64,000 nt of DNA from Eutreptiella sp. 'Long Island Sound 2002' (GCA_964036045.1 OZ038382.1:115850429-115914428), one strand, 5' to 3'. Shown: positions 35,364-47,406, counted from the first letter of the stretch. Notes: generated by a model not told the origin, from the sequence alone. Translations and numbers: made by a program.

Positions 35364-38300
35364 TGACGCGTTCCCGTGGGGGGCCTGGCCACGGGACGCT
35401 GCGGTTGACACGCACAAGCAAGCAGGCAGGCAAAGCACTGCGCTCACAGGGGCATCATTACGCTCGTGTCATGTGACAAAGCGTTTCAGGATCCTCTCCA
35501 CTCTGAAACAAGGGAACAAAGGTATGTACAGCAACACATCCGGATATGTACACATGGGGTTAAGACTGGACTCGGGTAAGGGCATCACAGAACAATAGAC
35601 ACTCAGTCCCAACTCATATCCCAATCCCAGGTCCGACCCTCTCAGTGGCTGGCAGGGGCGGGGGCTCAAACACAACCCATGCCCTGACCAGTCCGGTCCC
35701 TGAAACCCTGCCAATAGGGGAGGGTATCCCGCCCAGCCACAGGCGAGTTCCTGGGAACCAAGAAACTCCAAGGCCAACCGACCGTAGCTCCCCGTGCTCC
35801 CTCAATGGCAGGTCTGAACTCCCCTCTGAACCAGAGATAAGGCCCCACCATTATCCCCTAGGAGTTGGTAGCTGAAAACGGGCTGTTTCAGCCCAAACTG
35901 ATATTAGCTCCGAAAACTCCAAAACTGACCCCTCGTCTGGACCCGCCAGAGGTAGGGACGAAGTAACTGACCCTATGCCCTTCGAGTATGACCTTTGCGA
36001 AGCCCCTACCCAACCTGGTTCCCTCTGAGGTTCCGGCATCAGGGCACCACGGGTTCATCAAGTGGGGTCATGATGCCAAAATCACCAACATTGGCGTCAT
36101 TCCCACTGGTGATCCGCCTGGCCAGGGCAAGGCCAATATCTCATAGGATAGGAGACAGGACCTAGGACCTTTACCTGAGTGCACAACCTAAAGTTGGGTC
36201 TGGACTCCTCATGGACATAGAGATATGGGGCCGCCAATTGACCACACGGGGGGCTGCAATTGGGGTCCCAAAAGGGGGTCATTTTGGCTGCTCAAAGTGA
36301 GCGGAAATCGGGGGTCCCCTCAATGGTATATCTCCTAGCCGGCTTGAAGATCGGATCTGCCATTCCATACGCAATCCACCAGGAGTCCAACAAAGACTCC
36401 CATGCCCTTGGCTCACTGGGATCTCCATGCCACTCGGCGTGGTGACAATCCAAATTGGGTCCACAATTGCCAAAATGGCAAAATCGGTCGTCTCGGTCGA
36501 CCGTCCAGGGTAGGAAACCTTGGCGATATTGACGCGCCAAGCCTTGATTCACAACCCTTGATAACCCCGTCTGGTCCCATGCCCTGGGTTATGGCTTGGT
36601 GTTAGACTGGCTGCTTGCTGTTCATCGAGGGGATGAACACGCGGATGGGGCAGAAAGCAGCATGCGGTGCAAAGGGGGGGATCATGGATCGCACCAAAAG
36701 TTAAATAACTCCGGATGAGCCAAAGGAGCAAATACGAAACTCAATTGCGTTCAACCCTTGGTCATATGCTACAATAATCCCCACTTCCTCCTGGCCAGAT
36801 TCCGTGCCCCATGGAGATATGGTAATTCCAATATGGTACACAATGGCAAAAACATCGAAATTTGGCCAAAATGGCCCGCACTCATGATTCCATATCTCCA
36901 TGGCCACGGCGAGGATCCTTTCAACCAAAGATGCTATTGGCAAATGGGACTTAGGTCCCAATATATGCCACTTGCCAACCCTCATGGTCGGCTCTAGCCA
37001 TCTTCCCCATTGGAGGGAAAGTGACACCCAAATGGGGCAGAATGGCAACATACCCCAAATTGGGTGACTCACAACTCTCCCTTCGAGAGGAGAGGCCACA
37101 TGAGGAAACACCCCATTCGATGCGGGTTTATGTGCCCTCTCCCAATTGCCCTTACCCTTGGTCAAGTGGCGCACGCAACCTCGGGGGCGAAATCAGGGGG
37201 AGATGGGGTTTGTGGCCATTCCGGGCAAAACGGCCAAAATTAACACAAAAGTGGTCGCTCCAAAAATCGTATCTCCAGATCACAAGAGAAAGGAGCCTTG
37301 AGTCTTTGCATGGATGCAAACCGAAGCTTTGCTTCCCTTTTGCATTAAGGGTTGAGGTTCAAAGCATAATGGAAGCATTTTTAACACCTCAATCCTTGAA
37401 GCACACTATTTATGGGAGAAAGTGCATATATCGGCGATATTGGCATGAACATATCTTTGGGACCTTGAGGAGCAAAAATATGAGTAACCGTTCTTGGAGT
37501 AGGCCCATAGTGGGTGCCTTCAAATATGCCCACTATGGTTAGATTGTCTCCGCCCACTCGTGTCATTAGTGCTTGGATATGAGCGCGTGTGCAAAGAGAC
37601 GGTATGGCACGCGTGCTCACAAGGCGAAATTATATAAAATGGATGACAAGGTTGTAAAAATCAACCAAGCCATCCATGATGTCCTTCCTGGTCTCTACTT
37701 TACATATTGCCTTGGTTCGAGGCTCAACTCCCCATAGGCTTCGAGTACGAGCCTCAGGGGTTTGGCCATTTTGGCCTAATTTTCGACCAAAACTTGCCCT
37801 CTTTCGAAAATAGACTTTTGGTACGCATTGAATTGCGTGGAGCCATCGTTGAATTGGCTCGAAAAACGGAAATGGCCTAGGGCTCTTGGTCCTGTCAGCA
37901 TTGTGTTCAGTCATTAACGTTCATGCTCACAAGGCCACAAAGTTAGCGTTTGCGCACGCAAACGACTTGGGTTTGCGAAACCCATAGGCTGCCTAAAACA
38001 TCGCCATTGCCCGCTTCCCTATACAAAGTGATATGCCCACGTGAAAGGGGCATGGATGAAAGGCATAGGGGGGGAATGTAGGGTTCCGTCCGAACTCATG
38101 GTCCTTGAGAACCATGAGCTCGAGCAATCGACGGAAAACCTTGCGCGCTGATTTTCCCGAAGACGCAACGGCGAAAAATTCTGGTGAACACACCAGATGA
38201 AAGTACATTAAAAACCCTCTAGATTCAGCCCTTAGGTTCTCTTAGAATCTCACAGGTACTCGAGAAAAATCCCTTACAAAACTCGCCACGGAGAAGCGAC

Positions 38301-38575
38301 AAAAACGCGCGAACAGGCGACATCAGGCGGCGATTTCACAACAATTAGAAATCGCGGTAGAAATCAGGTATTTCACCGATTTCCGACTGAAAATCGCCTA
38401 AGACAAAAAAATTATGGTAATTCTAAATCGATTTATTGGTTAGAAATCGGATTCCAGATTTCGTGGGTTAGAGAACAGGGATATCCCGCCGACAGCCGGT
38501 GTCAATGGCTTCCGCACGGGTGTGACGGCTCACAGGCCTCCGGGCCATGGGCCATAGGTTCTGGGTACCGCTTCA
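35364..38575 (-). repeat. gypsy-3 3' LTR (3,212 bp)
   Basis: Nearly the same as 54,745-57,955 along its whole length. Plus-strand termini are TG...CA, as expected of an LTR in either orientation. Frames of up to about 173 codons occur in both copies, but they are antisense to the element and show no domain. A length of 3.2 kb is at the upper end for LTRs. Confidence 0.95.
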
Positions 38576-38586
38576 CCCCCCTCCTT
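38576..38586 (-). promoter_or_regulatory. Polypurine tract of gypsy-3
   Basis: On the minus strand AAGGAGGGGGG directly precedes the 3' LTR, the place where plus-strand DNA synthesis is primed from RNA spared by RNase H. Position and all-purine content support the call. Confidence 0.75.
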
Positions 38587-40072
38587 AGAGCAAACCCTGG
38601 GGGGGGCTCGATGACACCGAAGCATGGCAGCGGGTAACCAGGACCATCCCCTGAAGGGGGGGGGGGGGTGTCACATCCTCACTTCAGGCTGATTTGCAAG
38701 TTAGGCTGCCCAAATTGAAAAGTAAGACAGGTACAGCGCTGTAGCTGTTAGTAACTGCAAGTATAGTATCAAGTATCAAGTCCCTGGTCCTGGCGGCGAT
38801 TGTTCGGCATCCAAAAGACCCGTTAACCCATACCAGGCGCACCAGGTGCCGGCTGCGACGTTCACTACCACGGTGGCAGTGGCATACTGGGCCAACATAG
38901 GCGTCAGACGACGACCGAGGTGGTCCCACAGGTCGGAAGCGACCACATGGATCCATCAGGCTACCTCAGGCTTCCCAAGGCCGCAGTCTGGGGGAGAGTG
39001 CCCGCCGGTCCTTCCTTGGGCGCACCATGTCCATATCCACGACGCGAGTCCAGAGTGGTAAAGTCGAACGAGCTCCTCCATAAGGGATCGGGTATCAAGG
39101 CCGTCTTTTCCCTCGCCCCATTACCACGAAGGCCATGCATGAGGGAGTTCTCATGCAGTCTGGGCGGAGGCGTCGACTCCTCAAACCACCAGTTTCCCAG
39201 GCAGACTGACCGAGGTCAGGACACCGGAGGTTGCCAGCCGACTGCAAGTGCGTCTGCGAGTCGGTAGGCTCACACTGGGACTGACAGTGGCGGACCGCTG
39301 GGAGTGTAGTCAGGCAACTGAGCTTCCCGCCTGGCGCCATCAGGATCTCAGCACATCACAGCCACCAGGGCAGAGGGTATCACGGGCACTCAAACAGAAG
39401 AATCTGTACCTAGGTACTGGTCCAGGACGGACCTTATGTAAGAGCATGTACACGGCGACTCAAGGCGCCTGCGTATTCCGATTCGCATTCCCTCGGGGGG
39501 GGGGGGGGGGGAACAGTCCATAGGCGCTGATGGGCTGATGATACGCAACATACAGATGCACATATCCTGGGGGGCAGAAAAGCAAGCAATAAACGGGGTA
39601 AACAGGCGTGTAAACACACTCTGGATAGAGCGCCAAACCACGCCCCGGTTAGGATAAGGCATATGCAGGAGGGTGGATAGAAAGACGCCTGAGTTCAGGC
39701 CATATATAGTCTGCAGACACACGTAGACTGGTCTGGATCCCGCAAGTGCCATGGGACCAGACCACACACCCAAAAATCGCAATGCCAATGACAGCGGCAT
39801 CCGTTGCGCAACGTCGTATGGGCTTCAAGGCCCTAAGAGCTCAGAAAATGTCAAGGTCAGTCGCCCTGCCTGGTTTCCAAAGGATTCAGCGGGCCAGGAG
39901 TGACGAATAGGAGTGGAAGAGAGGGGCCATCCTCCTCTGGATTCAGCAGGGGGGGGTATATGGCCACTCTGATGGCAGGTCACCGAAAGATGGAAGAGAG
40001 CAAGCAAGCGAGGGACGATCCGTCGACCTAACAAGCGCTCCAAATGCATCACGGGAGAGCTCAGGGCGCTGA
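38587..40072 (-). other. gypsy-3 3' non-coding interval
   Basis: About 1.5 kb lies between the end of pol and the polypurine tract. It holds homopolymer G runs (about 38,657-38,668 and 39,497-39,512 on plus). One minus frame of 136 codons has no recognisable domain and no envelope-like hydrophobic pattern. Confidence 0.5.
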
Positions 40073-41129
40073 TCAGGCACCCCTGGCTGCAATCGCCCGG
40101 GTGAGTGCTGCCAAGTCCCAGACGTGGATCTCGGTCTTGTGCTTGCGGATGTAGTCCATGAAGGGGGTATTAATCCGCGGCACGAACGAGGAGACAGGTT
40201 CCCAGGTGTCGTGGGACGGCCCATGGCCTGGCCAACGTACCTTGAACTCCAGGCCTCCGGGTGCCGAGGCGTTCGGACGCTGGGCCAGGATCTTCTCGAC
40301 AGTATAGTTGTCCTGCTCAGCATAATCGTCGTCCGAATCAGCCTCATGTGCGGCAGAGTCAAGGAACACATGTTGGCCACGGAGGTTGGGTTCCCGCACA
40401 CGGAGTTGACTCTCGTGGCGCTCCCGGAACTGTCCGTGACCCACCTTGATGCGGTAGGTGTCCTCACCAATCCTGCGGACCACCTCTCCGGGTGTGAACC
40501 AGGTTTTGGTGCGGTGGGTGCCCATAGGGCGGGGTCTGATCACCCACACCGGGTCTCCCACCCTGAACTTTTGCGCTGTCGAGCACGAGGCGGACTTCTG
40601 ACGCTCAGCAAGCTCCTTCTCGAGCTGCTGGTGGATGTCCCGCGCCGTTTCCTCTTGCCGCGCGAAGAATTCCTTGGCGTCCATGGCCATACCATCACCA
40701 GACAAGGGACGTCCCCGACCCAGCGGGTCCCTGCCGAACAGAATCTGGTGAGGGGACAAACCACCCGGAGTGGGGGTGTCATGATGGGCCTTCAGAGCGG
40801 GCCACATCTCCTCAAACCAGTTCGGACGTGGATTGGTGATGTGAATCTTGCGCCGCTTCTCGAACAGCTGCCGTCCAGCCACTTCAGCCCGGCCGTTAGA
40901 CCAGCTGAGATAGGCGACGCTCTTGGCATGACGTATTCCCATGAGGGAACACATGGCCTTGAACCAGCCACCAGTAAACTGGGGCCCTCGGTCACTGCAA
41001 ATGGTGCGGGGGATGTCAAAGACGGTCAGCCAATGACGAATCATCATGACTGCCACTTCCTTGGCAAGCAACCCCTTTTTGCGTGCCGGAACGGCTACTA
41101 CGTAGCCGCTGTGGCGATCCACACAAAGG
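40073..41129 (-). pseudogene. gypsy-3 integrase second half and chromodomain
   Basis: This resumes the integrase at RHSGYVVAVPARKKGLLAKE. The second catalytic Asp lies in ICSDRGPQFTGGWF, and the third residue in SNGRAEVAGRQLFE (Glu), so both DDE positions are intact. A GPY/F-like region follows (RVGDPVWVIRPR, WFTPGEVVRRIGEDTYRIK). The end is a chromodomain: DNYTVEKILAQRPN, LEFKVRWPGHGPSHDTWEP, SSFVPRINTPFMDYIRKHK. The frame is open from the LINE-C junction to the stop. The gene is broken by the 5-kb LINE-C insertion between VVLCVD and RHSGY rather than by point changes. Confidence 0.92.
41118..41129. other. LINE-C target-site duplication, copy 1
   Basis: TCCACACAAAGG, identical to 46,139-46,150. 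It encodes part of the integrase CVD motif on the minus strand. Confidence 0.88.
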
Positions 41130-43500
41130 TTTGAGGTTTGAGGTTTGATTTTGCGGGTACTAGACGCCTTTCGGCCCCGGGGGGCCACCTGGTCGGGCCA
41201 GGTGATATCCTCCCCACCAGGTCCTAGTGGGGGGCCCTCCAAGACGCACCTCCTGCCTGGTGGCGGAGTCCCCCGGGTTCACAGAGCTCGGAGCCCCGTC
41301 CTTCCTCGGCTTCCCCGTTTCGCCACTCCCCGTTCAGTGCATCAATTCGCAGCCGTGGCTGCGGGCGCTTACCCACTGCGTCGCTACCCTAATGCGTGGT
41401 CGCCTGGGGCGCCGGCGCCGCCGGGCCCGTGCTACTGGCTTGTCGCCAGTGGGACCCCCTTGGGCTGGCGCGGGGGCTGCCTAGCCTAGGGGTTGGGGCG
41501 TGGCGCTGTGCGCCACTACTGCCTTGGCGGGTGCAGTGCCCCGTCTGTGTGTGCGCGGCGCTCGCGGCCGGTTCGGGGGGTTCGGGCCGGTGCCTGGTGT
41601 TGTGTCTCTCTGGTTTCCCCCTTCCCGCCCCGCGTGTCCCGCGCTGCGTGTGGCGGGCCGTCCCGTCCGGGTGTCCCTTACCCTCGCTCGCTGGTACGCC
41701 ATTCCACGCGGTCTGTGCGTTCCGCGCGCTCGGTCCGGTTGCCCTTCTAATAGTCCCCGCGTGTCCCCTTCGTGTGTGTGCGCTCGCGCTCCCGCGGCGT
41801 CCGCTCCCCCCCCCCTGGGTGGTGTGGCGTGCGCACCTCGCGTGGTCCTGGCACTGGGCGCTGGTAGGGCCGTTCCACGTGGTCCGTGCCCCTCCGCGTG
41901 TCCTGCCCCGGTCCCTTGCTCCGTCTGGCGTGCTTGGGGGGGGGCGGTCCGGTCCCGATTCCCCCCTACTTGGCTTGGGGTTGTAGGGGTGGCGGTAGGG
42001 CGTCCCCGGGGGGGGGTGCCTTCTACTGTTGCGAGGGATGTCTGGGGTCAGGCGCTCCCCCTCCCCCGACTGCCCGCCCACTGGGCGGGCTGCCGGGGTC
42101 CGCGATCCACGTGTTGTGGGCGCGGGCGTGCGGGTGTGGGGGCCCTTCTCTGTCCCCTCGGCCGGCACGCCCTGTTGGGGCTGCGCGCCGCGGGGCGGGT
42201 CCGTGGCGTTCGTGTGCCGGGGGGCGGGCTGGGGGGGGGGGGGGCGTGCGCCGTACCCCCCGTTTGTGCGGCCGGGGGGGGGGGCTGTAGGGCGGGGGGT
42301 CGCTCTGCCTCATTCCATCCGTCTGCCTTCCCTGGGCAGGCAACAAAGCGGGTGTCGCTGGCGTCGTGCTGTCCATGGGGGGCGTGGCCCCCCATATCAC
42401 TCCAGTTTGTGCTCACCAGGCTTTTCTGGGTGCGATCTGTGCGGCGTCCTGGCGCGTTGGCGCGGGCTCGCTTGTTCTTCGCGGCCCCCGTGGGAGCCGG
42501 CGGCTGGGGCGGCAGGGCGGGTCGCGCTCCGGCTCCTCTCTGGGGCGGGGGGGGGACCATCCCCCCTGCCCTGGGGGGTGGGGGCCGGGGCCATCGCGGC
42601 TTGCGGGCCGGTGGGGGGGCGGGGGGGGGGGGGGTGTCGCGCCGCGGCCTCCCTGCTCCCCTTCTGGGCGGCGGCCTGCGGTACTCAATCCTCGCCCCCC
42701 TCGTGTCGTCGGCGCGCTCCCTTCTGGCGTGCGCGTGCGGTCGGGGTCGAAGTGCCGCTCCAGGGTGGGGGGGGGTGAGGGGCGGCCCGTGGACCGCTCC
42801 CCCGTTCTTGCAGACCTGAACCCCCCCTCTGCCCTCCCTGAGTGGGCTGTGGTCACGGGAGGGTCATGTGGGGCGCGGCCCCCATACTGTTCTGTTGTGC
42901 GCGTTGCTCCGGCACGCTAGTGTGCGCTCGCGGGAGCAGGTCCAGCCGCCGCTCCCCCCACCGCGTCGCCGTCCCTTCTGGGGGGGGGGGGCGTCCCCTC
43001 AGCTCCGGGGGGGCGGAGGGCCGCGCCTGTGGCTCCCCAGCCGGGGGGATTGCGGGGGGGGGGGGGTTGGGCCTCTCGGGCCTGAGTGGGAGGGGGGGGG
43101 GGGGTGGAGGGGGCCCTCTGGTCCCCTGGCGACGCCTCCTGACGGCCGGGGGGGGGGACGGCATGGCAGTCCCGGCCCCGGGGGCCAGCCATCGGCTGGG
43201 GGGTCGCGCCCTTCCCCCGCCCCCCTCTACCTAGAGCCGGACCCTCGTGCAGGCCCTCGCTGGGGCCCCTCATCCCCCCGGCTGTCGTCACGCGGCGCTC
43301 GCCGGCAGGGGGCGGCCGTGAGGGTTAGCGGTCAGCAGTTAGCGGGCTGCGGGGCAGCAGGTTCCCCCCCGCGCTCGTTGTCTCCGCCCTCCCTCCCGCG
43401 GGAGGTGGCACGCTCTCATGCGTCGTGCCGTACCGTGGGGGGGGCGTGGGTCAGGGGGCCCAGCTTCCCCCCCCACTCTCTCGCATCCGCCGTCTGGGCC
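41130..43500 (-). other. LINE-C 3' region, C-rich on the sense strand
   Basis: The last 600 bases match the short copy at 6758-7357. Further inward the plus strand shows repeated G runs of 8-16 (42,230-42,290, 42,600-42,640, 43,050-43,115). Frames in all directions give Pro/Arg/Gly/Ala-rich proteins without domains, so I treat it as a long 3' untranslated region. Confidence 0.5.
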
Positions 43501-43501
43501 A

Positions 43502-44020
43502 TCACCTGCGCCGCCGCTTGTGTGGGGGCTGGGGCTGTGGCGGCGGCGGGTTGCGCCGGCGGTAGCGCCAGTGGGCAAGGGCGCTGCGCAAAGCCCGGGG
43601 GAGCCAGTTGTTGGCGTCCGCATCCGTGATGCGGAGCACCCCTCCCCCTTCCAGGAAGGCCGGCCACGTCGGCTCCCTGTCGGGCCACGCCGCCCGGATC
43701 ACTGACCTGAGGACCCCCTCATGGTCCTCTGGGGCTGCCCACCCCCCCGGGGATACCTCTCGGTTTCCTCCGTCTCTCCGGAGGAGCACGGCATCGAAGG
43801 GCCGGTTCCTCAACCCCCTGGTGGTCCCCTGGTTGGCCCAGCACAGCCACCCGTACACCTCCCCCACCAGGGGGAGGGCCTCTTCCCTCAGAGGGTCTGG
43901 GACCGCGCCCCAGTCCCGGTCCCATGGCCGGCCCCCCTCTGCCCCCCGCGCCAGCTCCCCTCGCTGCCCCTGTGCCTGCGGCGCCGATGCCGTGCCCCGC
44001 CCCCCCTCCGCCGAGGCCAT
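43502..44020 (-). pseudogene. LINE-C frame of 172 codons, unknown protein
   Basis: This frame has mixed, protein-like composition, unlike its neighbours: PLREEALPLVGEVYGWLCWA, RNRPFDAVLLRRDGG, VLRSVIRAAWPDREPTWPAF, NNWLPRALRSALAHWRY, ending in a basic PPHKRRRR tail. It probably forms the C-terminal part of the element's only protein, continuing the frame upstream after a shift. The length and basic tail fit an ORF1-type nucleic-acid-binding protein. I recognise no family. Confidence 0.45.
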
Positions 44021-44068
44021 CCGCGCCGGCTCCGCCCTCAGCGCGGGGGGGGCTGGCTGGTGCCGGGG

Positions 44069-45064
44069 TCATGGGGGTTGGGGGGGGACGAGCTCGCCGG
44101 CGTCAGGGTCGATGTTGTAGAGGTGGTGGTGGTGGTGGTGGTGGTGGTGGTGGGTGTGGTGCGCCAGCATCCGTTGCATGCCGGGGGGGATGCACCTCAC
44201 CGGCTGCACGTCCGGCTGCGGGGGTGCCCCGCTCTCTGCCCCCCTCCCTTCGTCCCGCCCTCCCCCCTGGGCTCCCGTGCCCCGTCCTGCCTGTCCCTTG
44301 GGGCCCGCGGCACCCGTGCCCTTGCCCTTGGGCCCCTTTCCAGCCCCCTGCCCGTGCCGCGGGTCCCGCCCCCCGTCCCCAACACCGTGGCCCGCCCGCC
44401 CACCCACCGCCCCTCGCCCTGCCCCCTGCACCTGAGCTCCCTGCCCGTGCCCCTGCGCGCCCTTCCCGTGCCCTGGTCCCTTCCCGGCCCCCTGCCCTGA
44501 GTCGCGCCATCCGCTGCCTGCGCTCTGCTCCCCCCTGCTGCTGCGCCCTTGCTCCCTGCCGCGCGTGCCCTGGCCTGCTTCTTGCGCGCACTTTTGGGCA
44601 CTTCCCCTGTCGCCTCCTGTCCCCCGCTCCGCGCTCCCGTGGCTGGCACGCAGCTCTGCTTGCGCGCCCTCCCCTCCTTCCTGGATCACGCGCCGGGCGT
44701 CCCGCTGTCTTTGCAGCTGCGGCAGCGTGACGACTGGCGGCGAGCGCTCGGGCGCCGGGGGGCGGACGTGCCGCGCCCGCCCCGGTGGGAAGGACTTGGG
44801 GGGGAACTGCTTGGGGGGGCTGGTGTGGGTGTGGGTGGGGTTGGCGTGGGCGCGGTACTTCGCGCTCTCCCTGCCCACTGCTGCTGCTGCGGCGGCCGCC
44901 GGCGAGGCGCCCGTGGCCCGTGCGGGGTTCTTCCCTCGCTTGCGCGGCGTGCTGCGGGTTGCGGCGTGGCCAGCCGAGGCGGTGGCGCGGCCCGCTGGGG
45001 CCGCGGTCGTAACTCCTCGCGCGCCCTCCTCGCTCTCTTCTGCTGCTGTGGCGTCCGCCGGCAA
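44069..45064 (-). pseudogene. LINE-C middle frame with poly-His tract
   Basis: A 331-codon frame holds a Pro-rich segment (KYRAHANPTHTHTSPPKQFP), a helical basic segment (VTLPQLQRQRDARRVIQEGG), a long Gly/Gln/Ala-rich stretch, and near the end RCIPPGMQRMLAHH followed by about ten consecutive His (plus-strand (GTG)n at 44,122-44,152), then LYNIDPDAGELVPP. Two other frames are open across the same bases because of high GC, so frame choice is tentative. Confidence 0.4.
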
Positions 45065-45374
45065 GGCGTCCGTGGCCCGTGCGGGGTCCGTCCCCCGCTT
45101 TCGCGGCGTGCTGGGGGTCGCGGCGTGGCCCGCCGAGGTGGTGGCGCGGCCCGCCGGGGTGGCGGCCGCAACCCCTCGCGCGCCCTCCTCCCTCTCCTTC
45201 GCTGCTGTGGCGGCCGCCGGCTAGGCGCCCGTGGCCCGTGCGGGGTCTGTCTCCCGCTTTCGCGGCGTGCTTGGGGTCGCAGCGTTGTCGGCCGAGGCGG
45301 TGGCGCGGCCCGCCGGGGCCGCGGTCGCAACCCCTCGCGCGCCCTTCTCGCTGTCCTCTGCGGCTGCGGCAGCC
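44898..45374 (-). repeat. 159-bp (53-codon) tandem repeat in LINE-C
   Basis: GCCGGC(G/A)AGG or GCCGGCTAGG begins at 44,898, 45,057 and 45,216, exactly 159 bp apart. Three copies fit, and since 159 is three times 53 the reading frame is kept. On the minus strand each copy encodes an Arg/Gly/Pro-rich unit including GPRH-LG and TGHGRLAGG. Confidence 0.85.
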
Positions 45375-46138
45375 CTCGGCAATGCGCCCGGTTCCTGCGC
45401 CGGGGCTACCCCCCTGTGTCGGCGGCGTGCCAGGGGCCGCGGTCAGGGCCGCGGCGTGGCTTGCTGGGGCTGCGGTCTCCGCTTCCTGCGCGTCTGGGGC
45501 CCCCTCCCGGAACGGGGCGGCGGGGCTTGCTGCTTGGGCGGCGGGGGCGGTCACCTCGGCTGGCTCAGGCTCCCGGGCCGGCGGCGGCGGCCCGACCAGC
45601 ACCGCCGCCTCTGCCAGCCTCCGCTCCTCGCGCTCCGCGAGGGTCTCCCCCGTCCACTCCGGGGAGGCGGGGGAGCGGGAGCGGGACCGGCGGTGGTGGC
45701 GGTCGTCCCGCTGGGGGGAGCCATCCGAGTCTGCCATCACTGTTATCCTGGTAGGCATGCGTGGTGGCAGGCGCGCCCTTCCCACTACCTCCTGGTGCAT
45801 CAGTGCCGTGCCATGGGCAGTGCCATGTGGTGCTCTGCGGGGGGGAGGGGGGGAGGGGGTGGGGGGCCGGCTGTGGCGTCAGCCCCGCACGGCCGGGGGC
45901 AGGCGGTCATCCACCAGCATTGGGAGGGGAGGCGGGGGAGCCACGCGGCCCACGCGTCGCGCCATAGCTCCCAGTCATGGGCGGGGCCCAGGGCCCTGGG
46001 CCCCCGGGGGTCGTCGAGTGGTGTCGGGGGGAGCCGCACCAGGTGGACCCCCGTAACGGCGGTGACCTCCTGTGTTCGCAGGAAGGTGTGTACTCTGTCC
46101 CGCGCCGCGGGCGCCGGGAGGGGGGGGCGGGGTACGGG
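45375..46138 (-). pseudogene. LINE-C 5' coding remnant
   Basis: The minus strand reads RVHTFLRTQEVTAVTGVHLV, then GPAHDWELWRDAWAAWLPRL, and after a shift MADSDGSPQRDDRHHRRSRS with an acidic/Ala-rich stretch (TGETLAEREERRLAEAAVLV). Coding sense runs right up to the 5' edge at 46,138, so this copy is itself probably 5'-truncated. The Ser/Arg-rich block resembles RNA-binding protein tails. No family is assigned. Confidence 0.4.
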
Positions 46139-46150
46139 TCCACACAAAGG
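46139..46150. other. LINE-C target-site duplication, copy 2
   Basis: TCCACACAAAGG, identical to 41,118-41,129. It marks the 5' edge of LINE-C on the minus strand. Confidence 0.88.
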
Positions 46151-47391
46151 ACCACACAGTCAGAGGTCTCCTTGCCAATGTGAACTTCGGGCATGGAGAA
46201 GACATCCATGGCCACGCTCTCCATGGGCTGGTCAGGCACCGGAGTCCATTGGGCTTCCCCCTTGACGTTCCGGTTATCGGGATTGCAGGCCTGACAGACC
46301 GAGCAACCCTTCCAGACCTTTTTGATGGCGGTGTAGATACCGATCTGGTCGATCTCAAACCGGCGCTGCATGTCCAGGGCCTGCTTCTTGACCCCTGGGT
46401 GCATCATGTGGTGGTGCCGAGCTGCACACAGCTCGAGCACCCGGGACTCTGGGACCAGCAGCTTATCATTCCGGTAGAGCTTGCCATCCTCCTCAGTTAG
46501 CCCCTTTGGCCACTTCTGCCCGTCATCAGGGTCGGTCACAGCCCTATAGTCGGCCGCAAAGGCCTCGGACTTGGCGTAGTCGTCGGTCCAGTCGTCCTGG
46601 AGGCAAGATTCAGGGAAGAGGTGCTTGTCGGAACCAGCTCCATCAGGGGCAAGTACTCTGACCGCTCTGCCCATCCTCGTTCCGAGGGGGGCATCCGCAG
46701 CCATGACGACGAAGCATTTAACACCCTCCTCCTCCATCAGGCCCTCCATTTCTATGATCCTCTTGGCCTCAGCGGTCTCAGCCTCATCGCCATGGGCAGA
46801 GACATCTGTCGTGCCCTTGCCGGCGGGATAGGCCCACCTACTGAGACAGTCCGCCACGGTGTTGTCCTTACCAGGAACATACACAACCGTGAGGTCGAAC
46901 TTGGCCAAGGTCTCATGCCATCTTGCCCGTCGAGAGGCGGGCCCTGAGGGGGTGTCCACGTGCTCCCTGTGCCACGACTGCAGACTCTGATGGTCGGTGC
47001 AGACGGTGACGGGATGGAGGGCTATGTACCCAGCCCATTTCCTGAGAGCCATGACGATGGCATACGCCACCTTTTCTCGGGGCGTCCACGTCCGTCTCTG
47101 GCCTTCCGCCAGGACTCGGCTCCAGAAGGCCACTGGCACGTGCCTCCCATCGTCAAGCACTTGTTCCAACACAGCGCCAACGGCGTAGTCGGAAGCGTCG
47201 GTGCGCAGGACGAACCCTCGGTCAGGATCCACGAGGTGCAGACCCACTGCGGATAGCAGCGCCTGCTTCATCCCCTCAAAGGCACGGTCGGACTCATCAT
47301 TCCAGACCAGACCCTTCTTGGACCCCTTCTTGGTCTCCTCTCGGTTGCCCCTGAGCATGGTCGTCATGGGGGCTGCATACTCGGCATACAT
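46151..47391 (-). pseudogene. gypsy-3 pol: RNase H and integrase first half
   Basis: It continues from the RT in the same frame after a nonsense codon. RNase H shows FVLRTDASDYAVGAVLEQVL (Asp), WTPREKVAYAIVMALRKW (Glu), TVCTDHQSLQSW (Asp) and VYVPGKDNTVADCLSRW. The integrase zinc module follows as ARHHHMMHPGVKKQALD and CSVCQACN (H-H-C-C). The core begins SVAMDVFSMPEVHIG with the first catalytic Asp and breaks off at VVLCVD, where LINE-C starts. The frame beyond that point (to 45,907) is LINE-C sequence read through. Confidence 0.92.
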
Positions 47392-47406
47392 CTTGATATA
47401 CCCTGA

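Larger units (their letters stand above)
41130..46138 (-). mobile_element. LINE-C large copy (5,009 bp) nested in gypsy-3 integrase
   Basis: TCCACACAAAGG stands on both sides (41,118-41,129 and 46,139-46,150), a 12-bp target duplication. On the minus strand the element ends in a TCAAACC-type tandem tail (41,130-41,149), the same tail as in the short copy at 7337-7357. These are hallmarks of target-primed insertion. Content includes an ORF1-like N-terminus, a 53-codon repeat, a His run, a conserved-looking 172-codon frame and a very C-rich 3' region. I find no endonuclease or RT motif. It is probably non-autonomous or heavily 5'-truncated. Confidence 0.85.

Noticed and set aside
37021-37542. 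A 173-codon frame present in both gypsy-3 LTRs (also 56,401-56,922)
   Set aside because: Its conservation is explained by LTR duplication. It is antisense to the element and has no domain.
41500-42819. 439-codon plus-strand frame and other frames in the GC-rich LINE-C region
   Set aside because: Stops are rare by composition. Several mutually overlapping frames exist, and the Pro/Arg/Gly/Cys-rich translations lack domains.
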